This document shows positions 12,173-23,342 of a stretch of DNA of 49,529 nucleotides, piece after piece. The notes beneath the pieces are model-generated. The model saw only the letters and a program-made list of their open reading frames with translations, searched no databases and had not been told where the DNA came from. Each line of letters begins with the position of its first letter. The first letter of the stretch is position 1. Origin of the DNA: Zygnema cylindricum. Taxonomy: Eukaryota; Streptophyta; Zygnematophyceae; Zygnematales; Zygnemataceae. The stretch is taken from assembly GCA_037447655.1 (NCBI GenBank), contig JBBHKE010002831.1:1-49529 (forward strand). Reading direction: 5' to 3'. Made by a program: the position numbers and the translations under genes.

Positions 12173-12679
12173 GTTTTTAGTTCTATTGGGGGATTTTTTT
12201 TTGTTACGTGTTAGTTTTTTCCTTTGATGTTTTGTTTGTTGGGTTTTGCTTTTTTGGGTGTTTTCGACTTCCATGCGATCCTTTCGTACTTTCGTCGGTT
12301 TTGCCTTCATTTTCCCTTTTGTTTATTCCCTCGTTATGTGGTTCTTTAGTTTTAGCAATGCTACTCATTTTTGTTCCCATGGACTCAAATGGTTTACCAT
12401 CGCGCTTTTTAATAAAGTTGACCCTGTTTTTTTTTACTTTGAGTACTAAAATCGTTGAGGTTTGGCAAAAATTAATGGCAGGATTGTTTCCTCATGATGA
12501 TGTCATCCACGAGGCGAAAAATCACTTAAAACGTTTGAATACCCAACTTACTATAATGAATTAAATATAATTTTGTCCACGTATTAGATCCGGCGATCGT
12601 ATGTTCGACGTCACAATATGACACTGCTAAAACTCAAACGTAGACGTTTGAATAAAAATGGTCATAACAAAGTACAGGA

Positions 12680-13071
12680 CACCGCGAATCGTAATTAAAC
12701 TAATATACGCTAATTCCGTCACCCCAAATTTTGACTCTATCACCATAAATATAGTACATTATTCTAAATTATTCTTTTACCTTATTTAAGGTACTTTTTG
12801 AATGAGCGTTAATAACTCTTATACAGTGTCGTTTTTTATAGTGTGGCATACGGTTGCTGTTTGACTGTGCAAAATTGTACTTTATTAAGTGAAAAAGTAC
12901 AAATGATGATTTAATACAGGTCGTTATTATGTAACTGCGTTTTAACAAACCACTTAGTGCAAACGTTATAGTAACGATAAACTGTACGTTTTGTCAGATT
13001 CTGTACGAATACCTAATTTACAGTAGAAATATTCAGCGCGTCAAATTAGAATACTACTTAGAATAATTTAG
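12680..13071. mobile_element. Family C long element, right-truncated copy
   Basis: Starts with CACCGCGAATCGTAATTA and carries the same interior as 17563-18213 and 41409-41994 (for example CTGTGCAAAATTGTACTTT and ACTGTACGTTTTGTCAGATT, the latter shared with 41.65 kb). The right end is missing where repeat D copy 2 begins. Confidence 0.7.
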
Positions 13072-13078
13072 AGTGGAG

Positions 13079-14556
13079 AGCGTTGCGCGAATTAATATTA
13101 CACGTGCGGTCGCAGAGAGCCAGAAACCGTTCAATATTTAATTTCAATTGAATTAGAAAATGGACGTGTCTATAACGACATTCGTAAGATTTGAACCAGC
13201 GTCACCTAAGTTTTCCGTAAAATCAAACCATTGGTAAGACTTTTGTCTTTCGTATCTACACTTTTGGAGGTTTGTGTTTAAACTTTGCAAATCTAGGGCT
13301 TTCATTCTATCTTTTCTTATAAAATATTATTTCGTGTATAATTTATTAATTTACGAAGTTTGAGTTTTCGAGTACAAACAATGTAGAAAACTCCTAGATG
13401 TTCAAATCGTGCGATTTTTTCATTTTTTACAGTTTATACGTATTGTACGTGACTCTTGAAAAAATTGCAAAAAAACGTCAACTGTAAACTGAACGAACAA
13501 TTTACGGGAAACGAACAGACAAATTACGGTAAATGTACGGTTTTTACAGAAATTGTACGGAAGTTGACGAAAAAATACGATGCACGTATTGGAACTTTCT
13601 GTTTTGTAAACTGAACAGAATGTTAACGGATATGTATGGAATTTTATCGTACATCTACGGACAATTTCAAAAAGAGACGTTGCAACGTCACACTATTTGT
13701 GCGCCGTAAGTTCAATATGTGTACGAACGTCTTCTTCAAATTTTTGAAAAGAAGCCGCCATGAAAACTTGAACAGTTGAAAGTGAATCTTGAAGGAAGAC
13801 GCCATTACCGAGGCCACAGCAGTAGATAGTGAAACTGCCGTTGAAGCCGTTGACGATGTTCTTCTAACAAAAAAAAGGCGTTGCCCTAGATTTAAACCTG
13901 GTCCTACAGATTCTTACTATACCCGCAGAGAGAGTCGTCCGTAACCAGTTGATGTAGATGTTCCGATGCACACTTAAGGTGTGATAACTATCTAAATAAT
14001 TATAATTTTTTACCGCTCATTTAACGGAAAACATACGAACTGCGGTACATGTTGAATTCAATTTTTTTAACATGTACAGATTTGTACAGACAAAAATTCA
14101 TTAACGATTTTTTCGATTTTTTCAAATCGACCTCTCCAGTTTCTACGTATTATACGCGCGTTCGAATCGTGCGTAAAATGCGTTTTGAACAACTATGAGA
14201 AAAATCGAACACGACGAGCCGAAAATAGAGAAGTTAACGCCAAAGAACAAAACATTTCAATCGTACGAAACGTTAAAGTACGATAAAAAAAAGTCAGTAC
14301 TGAGTACATTCGATACGACTTTGAGTACTTAATTCGTTGAACTCTGGCAAAAATGAATGGTACGATTGTTTCCTCATGATGATGTCATCCACGAGGCAAA
14401 AAATCAGCAGAAAAGGTTGAATACCCAAATTACTGTAATGAATTAAATATAATATTGTCCACACGTTAGATCCGGCGATTCTATGTTCGACGTCACAATA
14501 TCAAACTGCTAAAACTCAAACGTAGATGTTTGAATAAAAACGGTGATAACAAAGTA
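13079..14556. repeat. Repeat D copy 2, without the retrotransposon
   Basis: Parts 13079-13393 and 14207-14556 match D copy 1. At 14318-14323 the sequence passes directly from the left to the right flank of the retroelement seen in copy 1. An unrelated 0.8-kb insertion lies at 13394-14197. Confidence 0.75.
13394..14197. mobile_element. Non-autonomous DNA element inserted in repeat D (8-9-bp duplication)
   Basis: Repeat D copy 1 lacks this block, so the limits are visible: flanks AGAAAACTC (13385-13393) and AGAAAAATC (14198-14206) form an imperfect 9-bp duplication. The ends are weakly inverted (CTAGATGTTCAAA / rc CATAGTTGTTCAAAA). An 8-9-bp duplication suits hAT or Mutator. The interior is rich in GTAC/CGTA words and matches, inverted, part of 40.03-40.11 kb. 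No protein frame seen. Confidence 0.6.
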
Positions 14557-14852
14557 TAGTACTGTATTGTATGATTGTACTTTTCGTTCAGTGTTTGATT
14601 CCTGTAAGGCAAACTGATATTGACGGTTGCGCTAACAGATTTTTCAAATACGGCGACCTACATAAGGTCTACATAGAATTGAAATGTCATACTTTTCAGA
14701 ATTACGAACTTTGTTATTTTTTTATTTTCGAATGCAGCTGTACTTATACTATATTGTTTTCAGTCGCTAATTCCAGTAATTTTTTTACAGTCCACCATGC
14801 CAAAGGTAGTACTGTACTGTGAACAAACTAATAAAAAACCCTAAACATATAA

Positions 14853-15611
14853 GGGTATGTCCCCATGTACTTGTAACTTAGCAAACTTACTTTGTATCAT
14901 AGCGCGGATCCGCCGGACCCGGTTTTCAAGTGCCCCCATGCGTAAGAACGAAATCGTAACTTACGTTTGTGACTATTATATACCTTGACAATACCTGTGA
15001 CGGTTGTCTCGCATGTTATTTTTTGGAACTGCTTGTGACGTCGCATATTTTACCGTGACATTGTAGACGTACCGCCTTACAGCCGGTGCCGTTCCACGGT
15101 TCGAAGAAGATGTGTTTTGCCTCAGCGTCTCCTGTCCGCTCGACGTGAAATGGCATCGGAATTTCAAGACCACTGCAAAACAAAATTCCGTATCGGACGA
15201 AAACGGACAAAACAAAACAAATTGTGTACTTTTCGTCGTCGTACTGGACGCAAACGGACAGACCATAGCGAATTATGTACCTTTCTTTGTCGCTAGAAAT
15301 CGTTTGAATTTTTTTGAACATTACGGCAAGTGCGAACATGTGTTTCTATTTGTTTATCTAGAATACCTAGTTTTAAAACACATCGCCGATGTGTTTTAAA
15401 GATAAGTTTGAAGATGACGTTTTTTGTCGTGGCTGTGGATCGAAAAACACAAGACGACAAATTTTCGTATACCTTAAGTTCGAGGGTGACGCAAATTGTA
15501 CTCTACAAATTTGCGATTCCTTCGTACGGTTGCAACTTCGGCAGTACGACGCTAAGTTTTACAGGAAAACGACAAAAAAAAACCCTTACTTATGCACATG
15601 GGGACATACCC
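14853..15611. mobile_element. Family A MITE copy 2 (TAA duplication)
   Basis: Ends GGGTATGTCCCCATGTA and its near-complement CACATGGGGACATACCC. TAA flanks both sides (14850-14852, 15612-15614). It is 759 bp. Same family as 3452-4381. No conserved protein is seen in its short frames. Confidence 0.75.
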
Positions 15612-15614
15612 TAA

Positions 15615-15811
15615 CCCTAAAAATCCGAAATACTCGGGGGGTATCTTGCAAATTGGTGGGTCTAATGCCTTTTTGGCTCTAAAATACGAGTCCCACCAGA
15701 CCCACCAACTGGGCAAACTTGTAAGAAACCTAGTCCGTATTGAACCCATGCTGGTGATGTACTTGGCTTGATGGAGCGGTTGCTTATCGCAACCGCTCCA
15801 AAAAAAAAAAA
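15615..15811 (+). other. Structured segment ending in A12, possible SINE or structured RNA
   Basis: Contains two perfect 11-bp stems: TTGGTGGGTCT / AGACCCACCAA (15653-15663 with 15699-15709) and GGAGCGGTTGC / GCAACCGCTCC with a 5-nt loop (15773-15799). The second is followed directly by 12 A (15800-15811). A terminal A-tract after a structured body suggests a retroposed RNA, but no pol III A or B box is convincing. Confidence 0.4.
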
Positions 15812-16227
15812 GCAATCAATAAAATCAAAAAATATATATAATATAAATATACATTTTGATTTTCTCAATAAAATATATTGTCGTTGCTTATCGGATGCGG
15901 AAACAAAAGTCATTGAACATTCATTGTTAACCCTTGGAGAATCTTTTTTGATTCTAAGTAAACATATCTTTCAAAAAACTGAGAAAAAACAGTACGAAAT
16001 GGTACGAATTCCAATAAACAATCGCACTTTTTGGCTGATGGAAGTTCACCCTTATAACATTTTTCCTCGGGTGCACATTTGTACGATTATTAATCTGACG
16101 GTTGCGATGAGAATTTAAGATTCTCACCTCCGATTCCTTCCATCCGATTGGAGGTCTCAGGTCGAGAATCGGACAAGAAAAAGATGTCTTACGTGGCGAC
16201 AAAAACATTAACAGCGACGGTTTGTGC
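15812..16227. other. Non-coding stretch with short palindromes
   Basis: AT-rich. The part 16090-16200 has inverted words (GAGAATTTAAGATTCTC; CCTCCGATT...GATTGGAGG) and shares words with the family C element at 7.79-7.85 kb. No gene seen. Confidence 0.5.
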
Positions 16228-16579
16228 CTTAGTTCAAAAGTAGGTGAAAGTACACCCATACAATATGCCTATTGTACGCAAAAAATACAATATACCCTTA
16301 AGACCCATATTGTATTGGCCGCAAAATGAAATAAAATAGTAACAAGGTTGAGTTGCACATGGATCGATAGAGAATTAAACGTCATGTCTAAATTGAAAAA
16401 AAAAAACGGACAAAAGTGAGTTTTGAGCGACTTTTTATTTAAACCGTCAGATTCGGACGATCGGATGGTCGCTGATCAAAGTAGTGATCTAAGAAGATCA
16501 CATGAAAAGCCTATAACACAACTTACGATGAAGGCGCCGACAAAAGACCTACAATAGAAACGCCTAATTTTGAAATATG
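16228..16579 (+). mobile_element. Family B MITE copy B1 (hAT-like, 8-bp duplication)
   Basis: Left end CTTAGTTCAAAAGTAGG, right end CCTAATTTTGAAATATG. Flanks GTTTGTGC (16220-16227) and GTTCGTGC (16580-16587) match at 7 of 8. The interior matches 38150-38590 over most of its length (CCATACAATATG, AGAGAATTAAACGTCATGTC, GATCTAAGAAGATCACATGA). No gene. Confidence 0.75.
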
Positions 16580-17300
16580 GTTCGTGCCCATGTAACGGTA
16601 ACTTAGCGATGTACCATAGTTTTGTTTTTTAGTGAAAATTTTACGTACTACTGTACTGTAACTTCAGTGTTCCAATGTCCCAAAAAAATTGTTTCTCAAC
16701 TCTGCAACGGTTGTAGACGCTAGAGTACATTATTCTATGACGATTCAAAACTTTCGGCGTCGGCTTTTTTGTGACGTTGTAGACGTTTAGTTTTTTTGTG
16801 ACATTGTGACCTCATGCTCACTTGCGATAGCGTCGACGTCATTTGTTCTAGAACTTTCCGCCGTAGTTTGCCGATTTGGTTTTTTTGTCTTTTCTCGCTC
16901 GATTTTTCAACGAACTACGCCCAAAGATAGTCAAGAAAGGCGAGAGAGACAGAAAAAGAGTGTTTTTCACTCTCTTTTTGCTTTGCCCCTTTTCTAAAAA
17001 GGAAAAGCATTGTAGTCGTCTTCGTCTCTGGTGACAACGAAAATTGATCGTTGATTTTTTTTGGGTAAGATCTTGAGCCGTTGAGTGTTTTGAGTTTTGA
17101 TTGGCGTCTCTGGTGACAACGATAATTGATTGTCAATATTTTTGTGTAAGATCGTGAGCCGTTGAGTGATTTGAGTTTTGATTGGCTTTGTCATGTTCCA
17201 ATTTTGATGTAATGAAAAGAGACACGTGGTACAATCCTATTTGTTGTATTTGTCGTGGTTGTAGTGGTATGATTAAAGGCCGGACAAAATCGACGTCACG
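16580..17300. other. Degenerate family A-related sequence and unique DNA
   Basis: The start (CCCATGTAACGGTAACTTAG) resembles the left part of the family A element at 14853. Positions 16740-16850 share words with 3452-4381 in the opposite sense. A short duplicated segment lies at 17028-17106 and 17107-17185 (CTGGTGACAACGA...TTGAGTTTTGATTGGC). No gene seen. Confidence 0.45.
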
Positions 17301-17303
17301 CCA

Positions 17304-18245
17304 AAATGTCGTGTTATCAATACCGGTTGAGTAACGTACAGTATCGTACTTTAAATTTTTGCGCGTACGATCCCGTCATATCACGCCACGTTGTCGTTTT
17401 CTCAATATCCGTACATTACTGTTATTTCAGTGTTGGCGTGACGTACGATGTGTCGTGTTATCAATACCGGTACAGTAACGTATAGTATCGCAATTTTAAT
17501 TTTGGCGTGTGCGATCTCGTCACATCACGCCACATTGTTGTATTCTCAATATCCGTACACTACACAGCGAATCGTAGTTAGAGTAAATAACGCTAATTCG
17601 GTCGCCCTAAATTTTGACTCTATCACGTTAAATAGAGTAAATGATTCGAATTTTTTCATTATGCTATTTAAGGTAAGGTTTAATTAGCGTAAAAAAATCT
17701 AATATAGGTTCATTTTAAATGGTGTGGAGTACGGACAACGTCTGGCTGTGCAAAATTGTACTTTTATAAGTAAAAAGGTACGAATACTAATTTAATAGAA
17801 TCGCGCTCGCATGTGAAATTGCACTAAACAAAAAATTAAATCTCATCGAAAAAAACCCGTTTGCATAGCTCCGTCCGTCGACAACATTGTCGTCCGTGTG
17901 AACATTCACATGAATTTACATGTGAAAAGTTTGAAGTTAAACGGCAACAATATGAGTTGAGACAAATAGTATATATATATGAGAGAAATAGAACTAACGT
18001 CATAATGACGTCAAAATATACGGACTGACAGTTTTTGTATGTCTACATAATTTAGTGTTCATAATTACAGCACGGATAATTATTGCCAACATAACATAAT
18101 ATAGAGTACTTAAATAAATTAGAGTAAACTTCCTCGTGAAAAGATTCTATCACATAAATTAGCATTCATAATTCATTTTTTTTGTTTTTTTACTCTAATT
18201 ACGATTCGCGGTGTACCGTAATTTCAGTGTTGGAATCACGTACGA
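17304..18245. repeat. Tandem duplication of about 142 bp, second unit split by a MITE
   Basis: Unit 1 (about 17304-17445) and unit 2 (17446-17560 plus 18216-18245) share GTCGTGTTATCAATACCGGT, CTCAATATCCGTACA and TTTCAGTGTTGG. Unit 2 is interrupted by the family C element 17563-18213 at a TA. Unit 1 shows the uninterrupted site. Confidence 0.65.
17563..18213. mobile_element. Family C long element, full copy (TA duplication)
   Basis: Left end CACAGCGAATCGTAGTTAGA, right end CTCTAATTACGATTCGCGGTG, TA on both sides (17561-17562, 18214-18215). It is 651 bp, non-coding, and the reference copy for the truncated relatives at 12680 and 41409. Confidence 0.8.
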
Positions 18246-18687
18246 TGTTCGTACATGGTACGCACAGTACTATCGCATTGTACATGGTAAAGACCATGAC
18301 GATGCCAAGTGGATGGTTTAATTCGCCTTTCGTTCATGTAGGGGGTTTGATTAAGCGTAAAAGTTTCAGATTGACTGAATATATCATGTAGTATTAAATA
18401 CTTTAATGTTAAGTCTAGAATACACAATAAACCATTAGCATTAATCAACCATTATTCGTTTAAACAAAATACTAATGGTTTTTGTTTATTTTATGTTAAG
18501 GTGTTGCATGTATATTTTTTATATTTTTTTTATCAATACATAATATCACAAAAGAAGAAAACAAAAAAAACAAACAAAATAAATAACCACAATACAACCT
18601 TGATCACATAACAAAAACACAAGAAAAAAATGTAAACATAGCAAAGAAAATAATAAGAAAAAAAAAAACATCAAACTTAACTAGGAT
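18246..18687. other. AT-rich stretch, nothing recognised
   Basis: No gene, no terminal repeats. A-rich runs dominate from 18540. Confidence 0.5.
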
Positions 18688-20340
18688 TAAACCAACTTAG
18701 TCCAAAGACCTAGAAGGTTGGAACAACATCATTATCAGCTCGATGGCTAACTAACACTACAAACACGTATTTTCTTTTGTATTTTTTTATAGTTAGAATA
18801 TGTTGATTACTTTAAGTATTTTTTTTGTTTTCGATCAAGCACCTTAGTCAAAGACCTAGATGGTTGCATAAACATCATTATCAGCTTAAAGACTGACTAA
18901 CATTACAAACACTTATTATTTATTAATTTTGTTGTTTATTATACTAGATTGATTACTTTGAGTACTTTGATTTTTTTTTTTTTTTTTTTTTGGTCAACCA
19001 ACTTAGTCCTAAGAATTAAAAAGTTTCATAAATATCACTACCAGCTTGGAGGCTGACCAACATTACGAAAACTTGTTTTCATTCATAATATTTGTTTGTT
19101 AGATTACATTGTTACTTTGAATATTTTTTTTTGTTTTTTCGATTAACCAACTTAGTCTATGAAATTCTATGGGTTCCATTGCCACACAAAATTCGCAGGT
19201 CCAAGGAAGTTTATCTAGTTAGTGCCAACTCCAAGTTGATAAAAACCCAAATGATTGACCCATTGACAATCAGAACCCCAATACAACTTCACCCTTGTGA
19301 AATAAGATTTCATGTGTGCTCAGTTCCACCACAGAATGCAAAGTTAGAATATGAGTTTTGAACACATTCACCAACTTTGACTTCCCCTTAGAAATGCAAC
19401 CACCCTGGCAGGTAAAAACTCTGACCGACTACACCCGCAGCAAAAAGAATCACTGAAAATGGTCAAGTAAATTGATCGTTATGGCCGGCCAAAGTTTGCC
19501 TTTTATACAAGATGCTCTTAGGGAGAGGCGGCTACCTACCCAAAAAATTATAAATCCTGGTACCTCTCTAAACCCCTTCTACTAAAGTACGGCGCCAATC
19601 ACAAGATTGTACCGTACAGAAAAGTACAGGTGTCGGAGTACTTTCTGTATGACAACTGTACGACAGGACCATACAAACGTGTCATCCGGAATGGCGGCGC
19701 CAGAAAACGCCAAGGCGGCCATTCCAGAATCTCGGCTCGCACCACGGCCGTCGATTAAATCCGACATTCAATTCTGCCCGTCGAAACAAATGCGCGGTAT
19801 TTGTTTCACGAAGTACCGTACACCGTACTATTCTAAACTGTATCTATCTACTAAGAATCTATTCGCGCCGTTAAATGAATTCGTCTACGAGTACATGTTT
19901 ATATAATTATCAAACCCTACATGTCCTAGCACTAGTCCTAGACTAAACGGACAAAGCTAATGGCTACGGGTTGTTTGACGGACGGTAGGTACCATGATCA
20001 AATCCTGGGTCCGTCAAATACCTTTTTAGTTAACCTACTGTTATCTACTCGTCTCTCTGGAGAGCTTAGGCAGGCATGGCTAGCTCCCTCTCCAACCTTC
20101 AGTGACTACAACAAGTGTGGGGGCTTAGAGAAGGGCCTTAGAGAAGGGAGTCAGAGGCAGACTGCCTCTGCTCTTTTTCCTATCCTAAATAAAGACCTAG
20201 AAAATACTCAAATATCATCAGTCTAAAAACCACCAAGAAAGTTGCTGAACATCATTATCAGCTCAAATGCTGAACATTACAAACACTGGTATATATATAT
20301 ATTTTTAAATACAACACAAATACTTTGACTACTTTGCTTC
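18688..20340. repeat. Tandem array of about 150-bp units, interrupted
   Basis: Units begin near 18688, 18840, 18999 and 19147 with CTTAGTC, followed by ACATCATTATCAGCT and AACATTACAAACAC. The array stops at 19159 and resumes at 20221 with the matching internal position, so the sequence between (19160-20220) is an insertion. Copies are diverged. Confidence 0.7.
19160..20220. mobile_element. Candidate solo LTR (TG...CA, 5-bp duplication)
   Basis: The inserted block starts TGAAATTC and ends ATCATCA, with GTCTA on both sides (19155-19159 and 20221-20225). TG/CA ends plus a 5-bp duplication are the hallmarks of an LTR. An AATAAA (20189-20194) lies 26 bp from the right end. No internal coding region, PBS or second LTR is present. 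It differs in sequence from the LTR at 22650, so it is another family. A perfect hairpin CAGAGGCAG-A-CTGCCTCTG lies at 20152-20170. Confidence 0.65.
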
Positions 20341-20487
20341 GATGGTACTTGATTACTTTGTTTTTTTTATATGACCAACATTACAGACATTCATTTTTTT
20401 TTGTTTTTTGAAAAACATTACAAATACTTTGAATACTGAAATACAATACAAATTTTTTGAATACTTTGTTTTGGTGATACTTTGATT

Positions 20488-20584
20488 ACATCATCATCAT
20501 CATCATCATCATCATTACATCATCATCATCATCGTTAACATCATCATCATCATCATCATCACATCATCATCATCATCATCATCG

Positions 20585-20630
<46 letters not shown>

Positions 20631-20728
20631 TATCATGATCATGATCATGATCATCATCATCATCATCAAATCATCATCATCATCATTATCATCATCAACA
20701 TTGTCGTCATCATCATCCTCATCATCGG
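20488..20728. repeat. (ATC)n microsatellite
   Basis: About 240 bp of mostly ATC triplets with a few ATG and GTC interruptions. The Met/Asp-rich minus-strand frame is a product of the repeat. Confidence 0.95.
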
Positions 20729-21304
20729 TCACTACAGAAAAATACAAACAAAAGAGAGAGTCATATCAGATTACCTGAGCAATGACCCGATTCTCTCCAA
20801 AGAGTTTTGACACTCTACTGGAAACCACTGGCATAGATTTGTGAACACAATCGAAATGAACCTGCAAAAAAATGGGAAAAAAAAAGAAAAACAATGAGTT
20901 TTCTTCCCTCTCTTCCAAGAAAAGAGTTAAAAGTTACCTGGACAACCCTACACCATGTGTCGCTATTAGTGTTTATAACAATAATTCAATGTCATTTCTT
21001 TTTTGCGTGCTAACCACAAAATAGAGTTAATAATACTATTTTTTTTCTTAACGGTAATTCTTTAAAAGTTCAATACCAACCACGTTATACGAAACTAAAT
21101 TATAATTAAAAATGATAAAATAAATCCCACGATAACAATTTTTTTTCTCTAATAGATTCAATCGAGCATCATATACCCAAAAACATGCCTAGGTAGATAT
21201 TTACATACATTCCTTTTCCTGAAAAATTACTGTAACATCATAAACTGGAAAACAAAAATCAGTATGAACTGAAGTACACTGTGAATCACTTTTAGGGGTG
21301 ATCA

Positions 21305-21474
21305 ACAATCAGAATAAGGATTGTATTAGTGTTAATAAACAATAGGTATGAGAATTGTTTTAGTATTAATAAAAAAATAGTATGAGGATTGTTTTCTTGT
21401 TAATAAACAATTAGTTAAGGATTGTTTTAGTGTTAAGAAACATGTGTACGAGGATTGTTTTAGTGTCAATAATT
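21305..21474. repeat. Minisatellite of about 37 bp, 4-5 units
   Basis: Repeats of AGGATTGTTTTAGTGTTAAT followed by AAACAATAG-like words with small changes. Confidence 0.7.
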
Positions 21475-21916
21475 GTATTTCTAGTTCGGATTCTGTGGAC
21501 AATTATGAACCGCAAAAAGAACTAGGGCTAAGACGAAACCAATTAGTATCAACAACTTTCTATTGTGTTTAGAAGCCAAAAACAGCTTAATAACATTGAC
21601 AAGTAAAACCTCAAGATATCATTTCTACAAAAAAAATTCAAAGTGCAATAATAACATAATAGGTAAAACTTTGAGATTTTCAATTGGAAATGTAGAGAAA
21701 AGCTTGTATTTAATAATACATCTTTCACAATAATTAGTCGACCAATAAATTGTCTAGTCAATTCATGATAAATCTTTAGTTGAATCTTTAATTGTTTTGA
21801 TTTAGAAAAACAAAATGTTTTACTCTGAAATGTTCTGATTGGAAAGAAAAAAAAAGAGTAACAAAACTTTTAGCACTCCCGAGTATATTAAGAATATAAA
21901 AGATTATTGTTGTGTG

Positions 21917-21996
21917 AAAACATAAACATAAACGCAAACATAAATATAAACGTAAACACAGACATAAATATGAACATAAAAATAAACATAAACATT
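21917..21996. repeat. (AAACAT)n microsatellite
   Basis: Degenerate hexamers of ACATAA/AAACAT over 80 bp. Confidence 0.8.
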
Positions 21997-22649
21997 AAGG
22001 AGGCCGCAAAGAATACATACATAAACTAGACTTCCTTTTTCTACCACTTCTCCTTTTCCATCCAAATAATGGTAGTATTTCAGACCATCTTATGCAAAGC
22101 CAAAGGAGAAACATGAGTTAACATATAAATAAATAACAGCCATAACAAAAATACATTTTTTGTTTAGGCACTCAGAAGTCTTTTTTCTCATTACAAATTT
22201 TTTCGATATTTAATCTCGATATCACGATCAGAAGGTGAGACCAGTACCTTTGGATTGCTCCCATAAAAAATTAAAACACGGTTGAAAATGAAATTAAAGA
22301 CGTTTAAGTGCATCAAATATGTCTAACACTAATAGCGATGATAAACACGAGGTGATTAACAAACAACAATAACAAAAGAATGGTGTTTATACCAAAGTTG
22401 CTAAGACTGTTTACGAAATAATGTTTATATAATACTGTGGTTTCTAAAACAAGTCTAATTATGTTGGAAAATTTTAAATGCAATTGTGCAACTACAACTT
22501 TTTGAAATCAAGTAGGTCCCATGTTAACTTGTATCGTACTACACATATCACCCTTGGTTATAACAAAAAACTACAGTGTGTATTGTTATTAGCGCCATTT
22601 TTTTGTCTATTTTAACCAGCTATTTTCTCTGCATATGTCTCCAATTTAT

Positions 22650-23300
22650 TGTTGGATTATTGTCGTTTCGCGGTATTTCCGCAAAGCGTCATACCAACAT
22701 TTAATTGTTGACGTGAAGTACCACGTCATCATACGAAACGTACGATGTAAGTTTCGTGGTACTAATTTTGAAGCGTCCGCGAACGAAACATACTCTGTCA
22801 TTTCGCGTGACTTTTGTCTTCATGTACAGATGTTTGATTTTGCGTGCAGGTGTACTTGTGAAGCGACACGTGTTAAGTCAACGTTTGGAGTTTGTTGTTT
22901 CGAAGGAAGAAAGCGCGTGCGCCTTCCTTCGTGGAATTTTCATTGAAGAGTGCACAGTCAGCTAGGGACAGACTTCGTCGCTACGCTAAGTTCTGCTTGT
23001 CTTATCTTGTTGTCTCTTAGTGTAGAGTAGCGAGTATATATAGACAGCAGTGTACATGTGCAGAGTATCGATTGAATTAATTAATCAATCTATCTTAGAT
23101 GAGTAATCTTGGAGAAGAGGATTAATAGTGAAGAGAGAGAAGAGAGAAGAGAGAAGAGACATGATGTAAAGAGGCTTCGGCCAAGAACACTTATAAATCT
23201 TTTTGGCTGAATATTCTTCTTGTCTTTTATGAGCTTCCGCTGTGTAATGATTTTTGTATTGTGAATTATTTTTGTAAAACTTTTTGTTTAAGATCCTACA
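22650..23300 (+). repeat. 5' LTR of the copia element
   Basis: Begins TGTTGGATTATTG and ends GATCCTACA. TATATA at 23035-23041 is the likely promoter box for the element transcript, followed by a GA-rich tract at 23130-23160. Confidence 0.95.
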
Positions 23301-23302
23301 AT

Positions 23303-23314
23303 TGGTATCGGAGC
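23303..23314 (+). promoter_or_regulatory. Primer-binding site of the copia element
   Basis: TGGTATCGGAGC starts two bases after the 5' LTR. It differs at one position from the initiator-Met tRNA-complementary site common in plant copia elements. Confidence 0.75.
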
Positions 23315-23342
23315 TAGTGCTTCGGTGATAGAGAGAGAGCGC

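Larger units (their letters stand above)
8920..12436 (+). mobile_element. Non-LTR retrotransposon with restriction-like endonuclease (R2/NeSL-like order), decayed
   Basis: Domain order on the plus strand: a pyrimidine-rich 5' part, an N-terminal C2H2-type zinc finger (about 9210-9280), reverse transcriptase (about 9930-10800), a CCHC knuckle and a C-terminal PD-(D/E)XK-like domain (about 11540-11880), then a T-rich 3' UTR with AATAAA (12409-12414) ending in T9. This layout is that of R2-type, RLE-bearing LINEs. Boundaries come from the uninterrupted copy of repeat D nearby; the target duplication is 0-1 bp. The exact clade cannot be set by eye. Confidence 0.75.
8490..12674. repeat. Repeat D copy 1, split by a non-LTR retrotransposon
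   Basis: Its left part (8490-8919) and right part (12437-12674) match repeat D copy 2 (13079-14556) at high identity. Between them lies the retroelement 8920-12436. Copy 2 joins the two parts directly: ...CATTCGATACGA then CTTTGAGTACT. D itself shows no reading frame and no clear inverted ends. Confidence 0.75.
20951..22355. mobile_element. Possible family C element of 1.4 kb
   Basis: The left end CACCATGTGTCGCTATTAGT and the right segment near 22322-22355 (AACACTAATAGCGATGATAA) are related in inverse, with a small length difference. The right terminus is unclear. The interior is AT-rich, with a 37-bp minisatellite and an AAACAT tract. No gene. Confidence 0.4.

Noticed and set aside
20559-20747. 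A Met/Asp-rich minus-strand protein.
   Set aside because: Pure translation of the ATC microsatellite.
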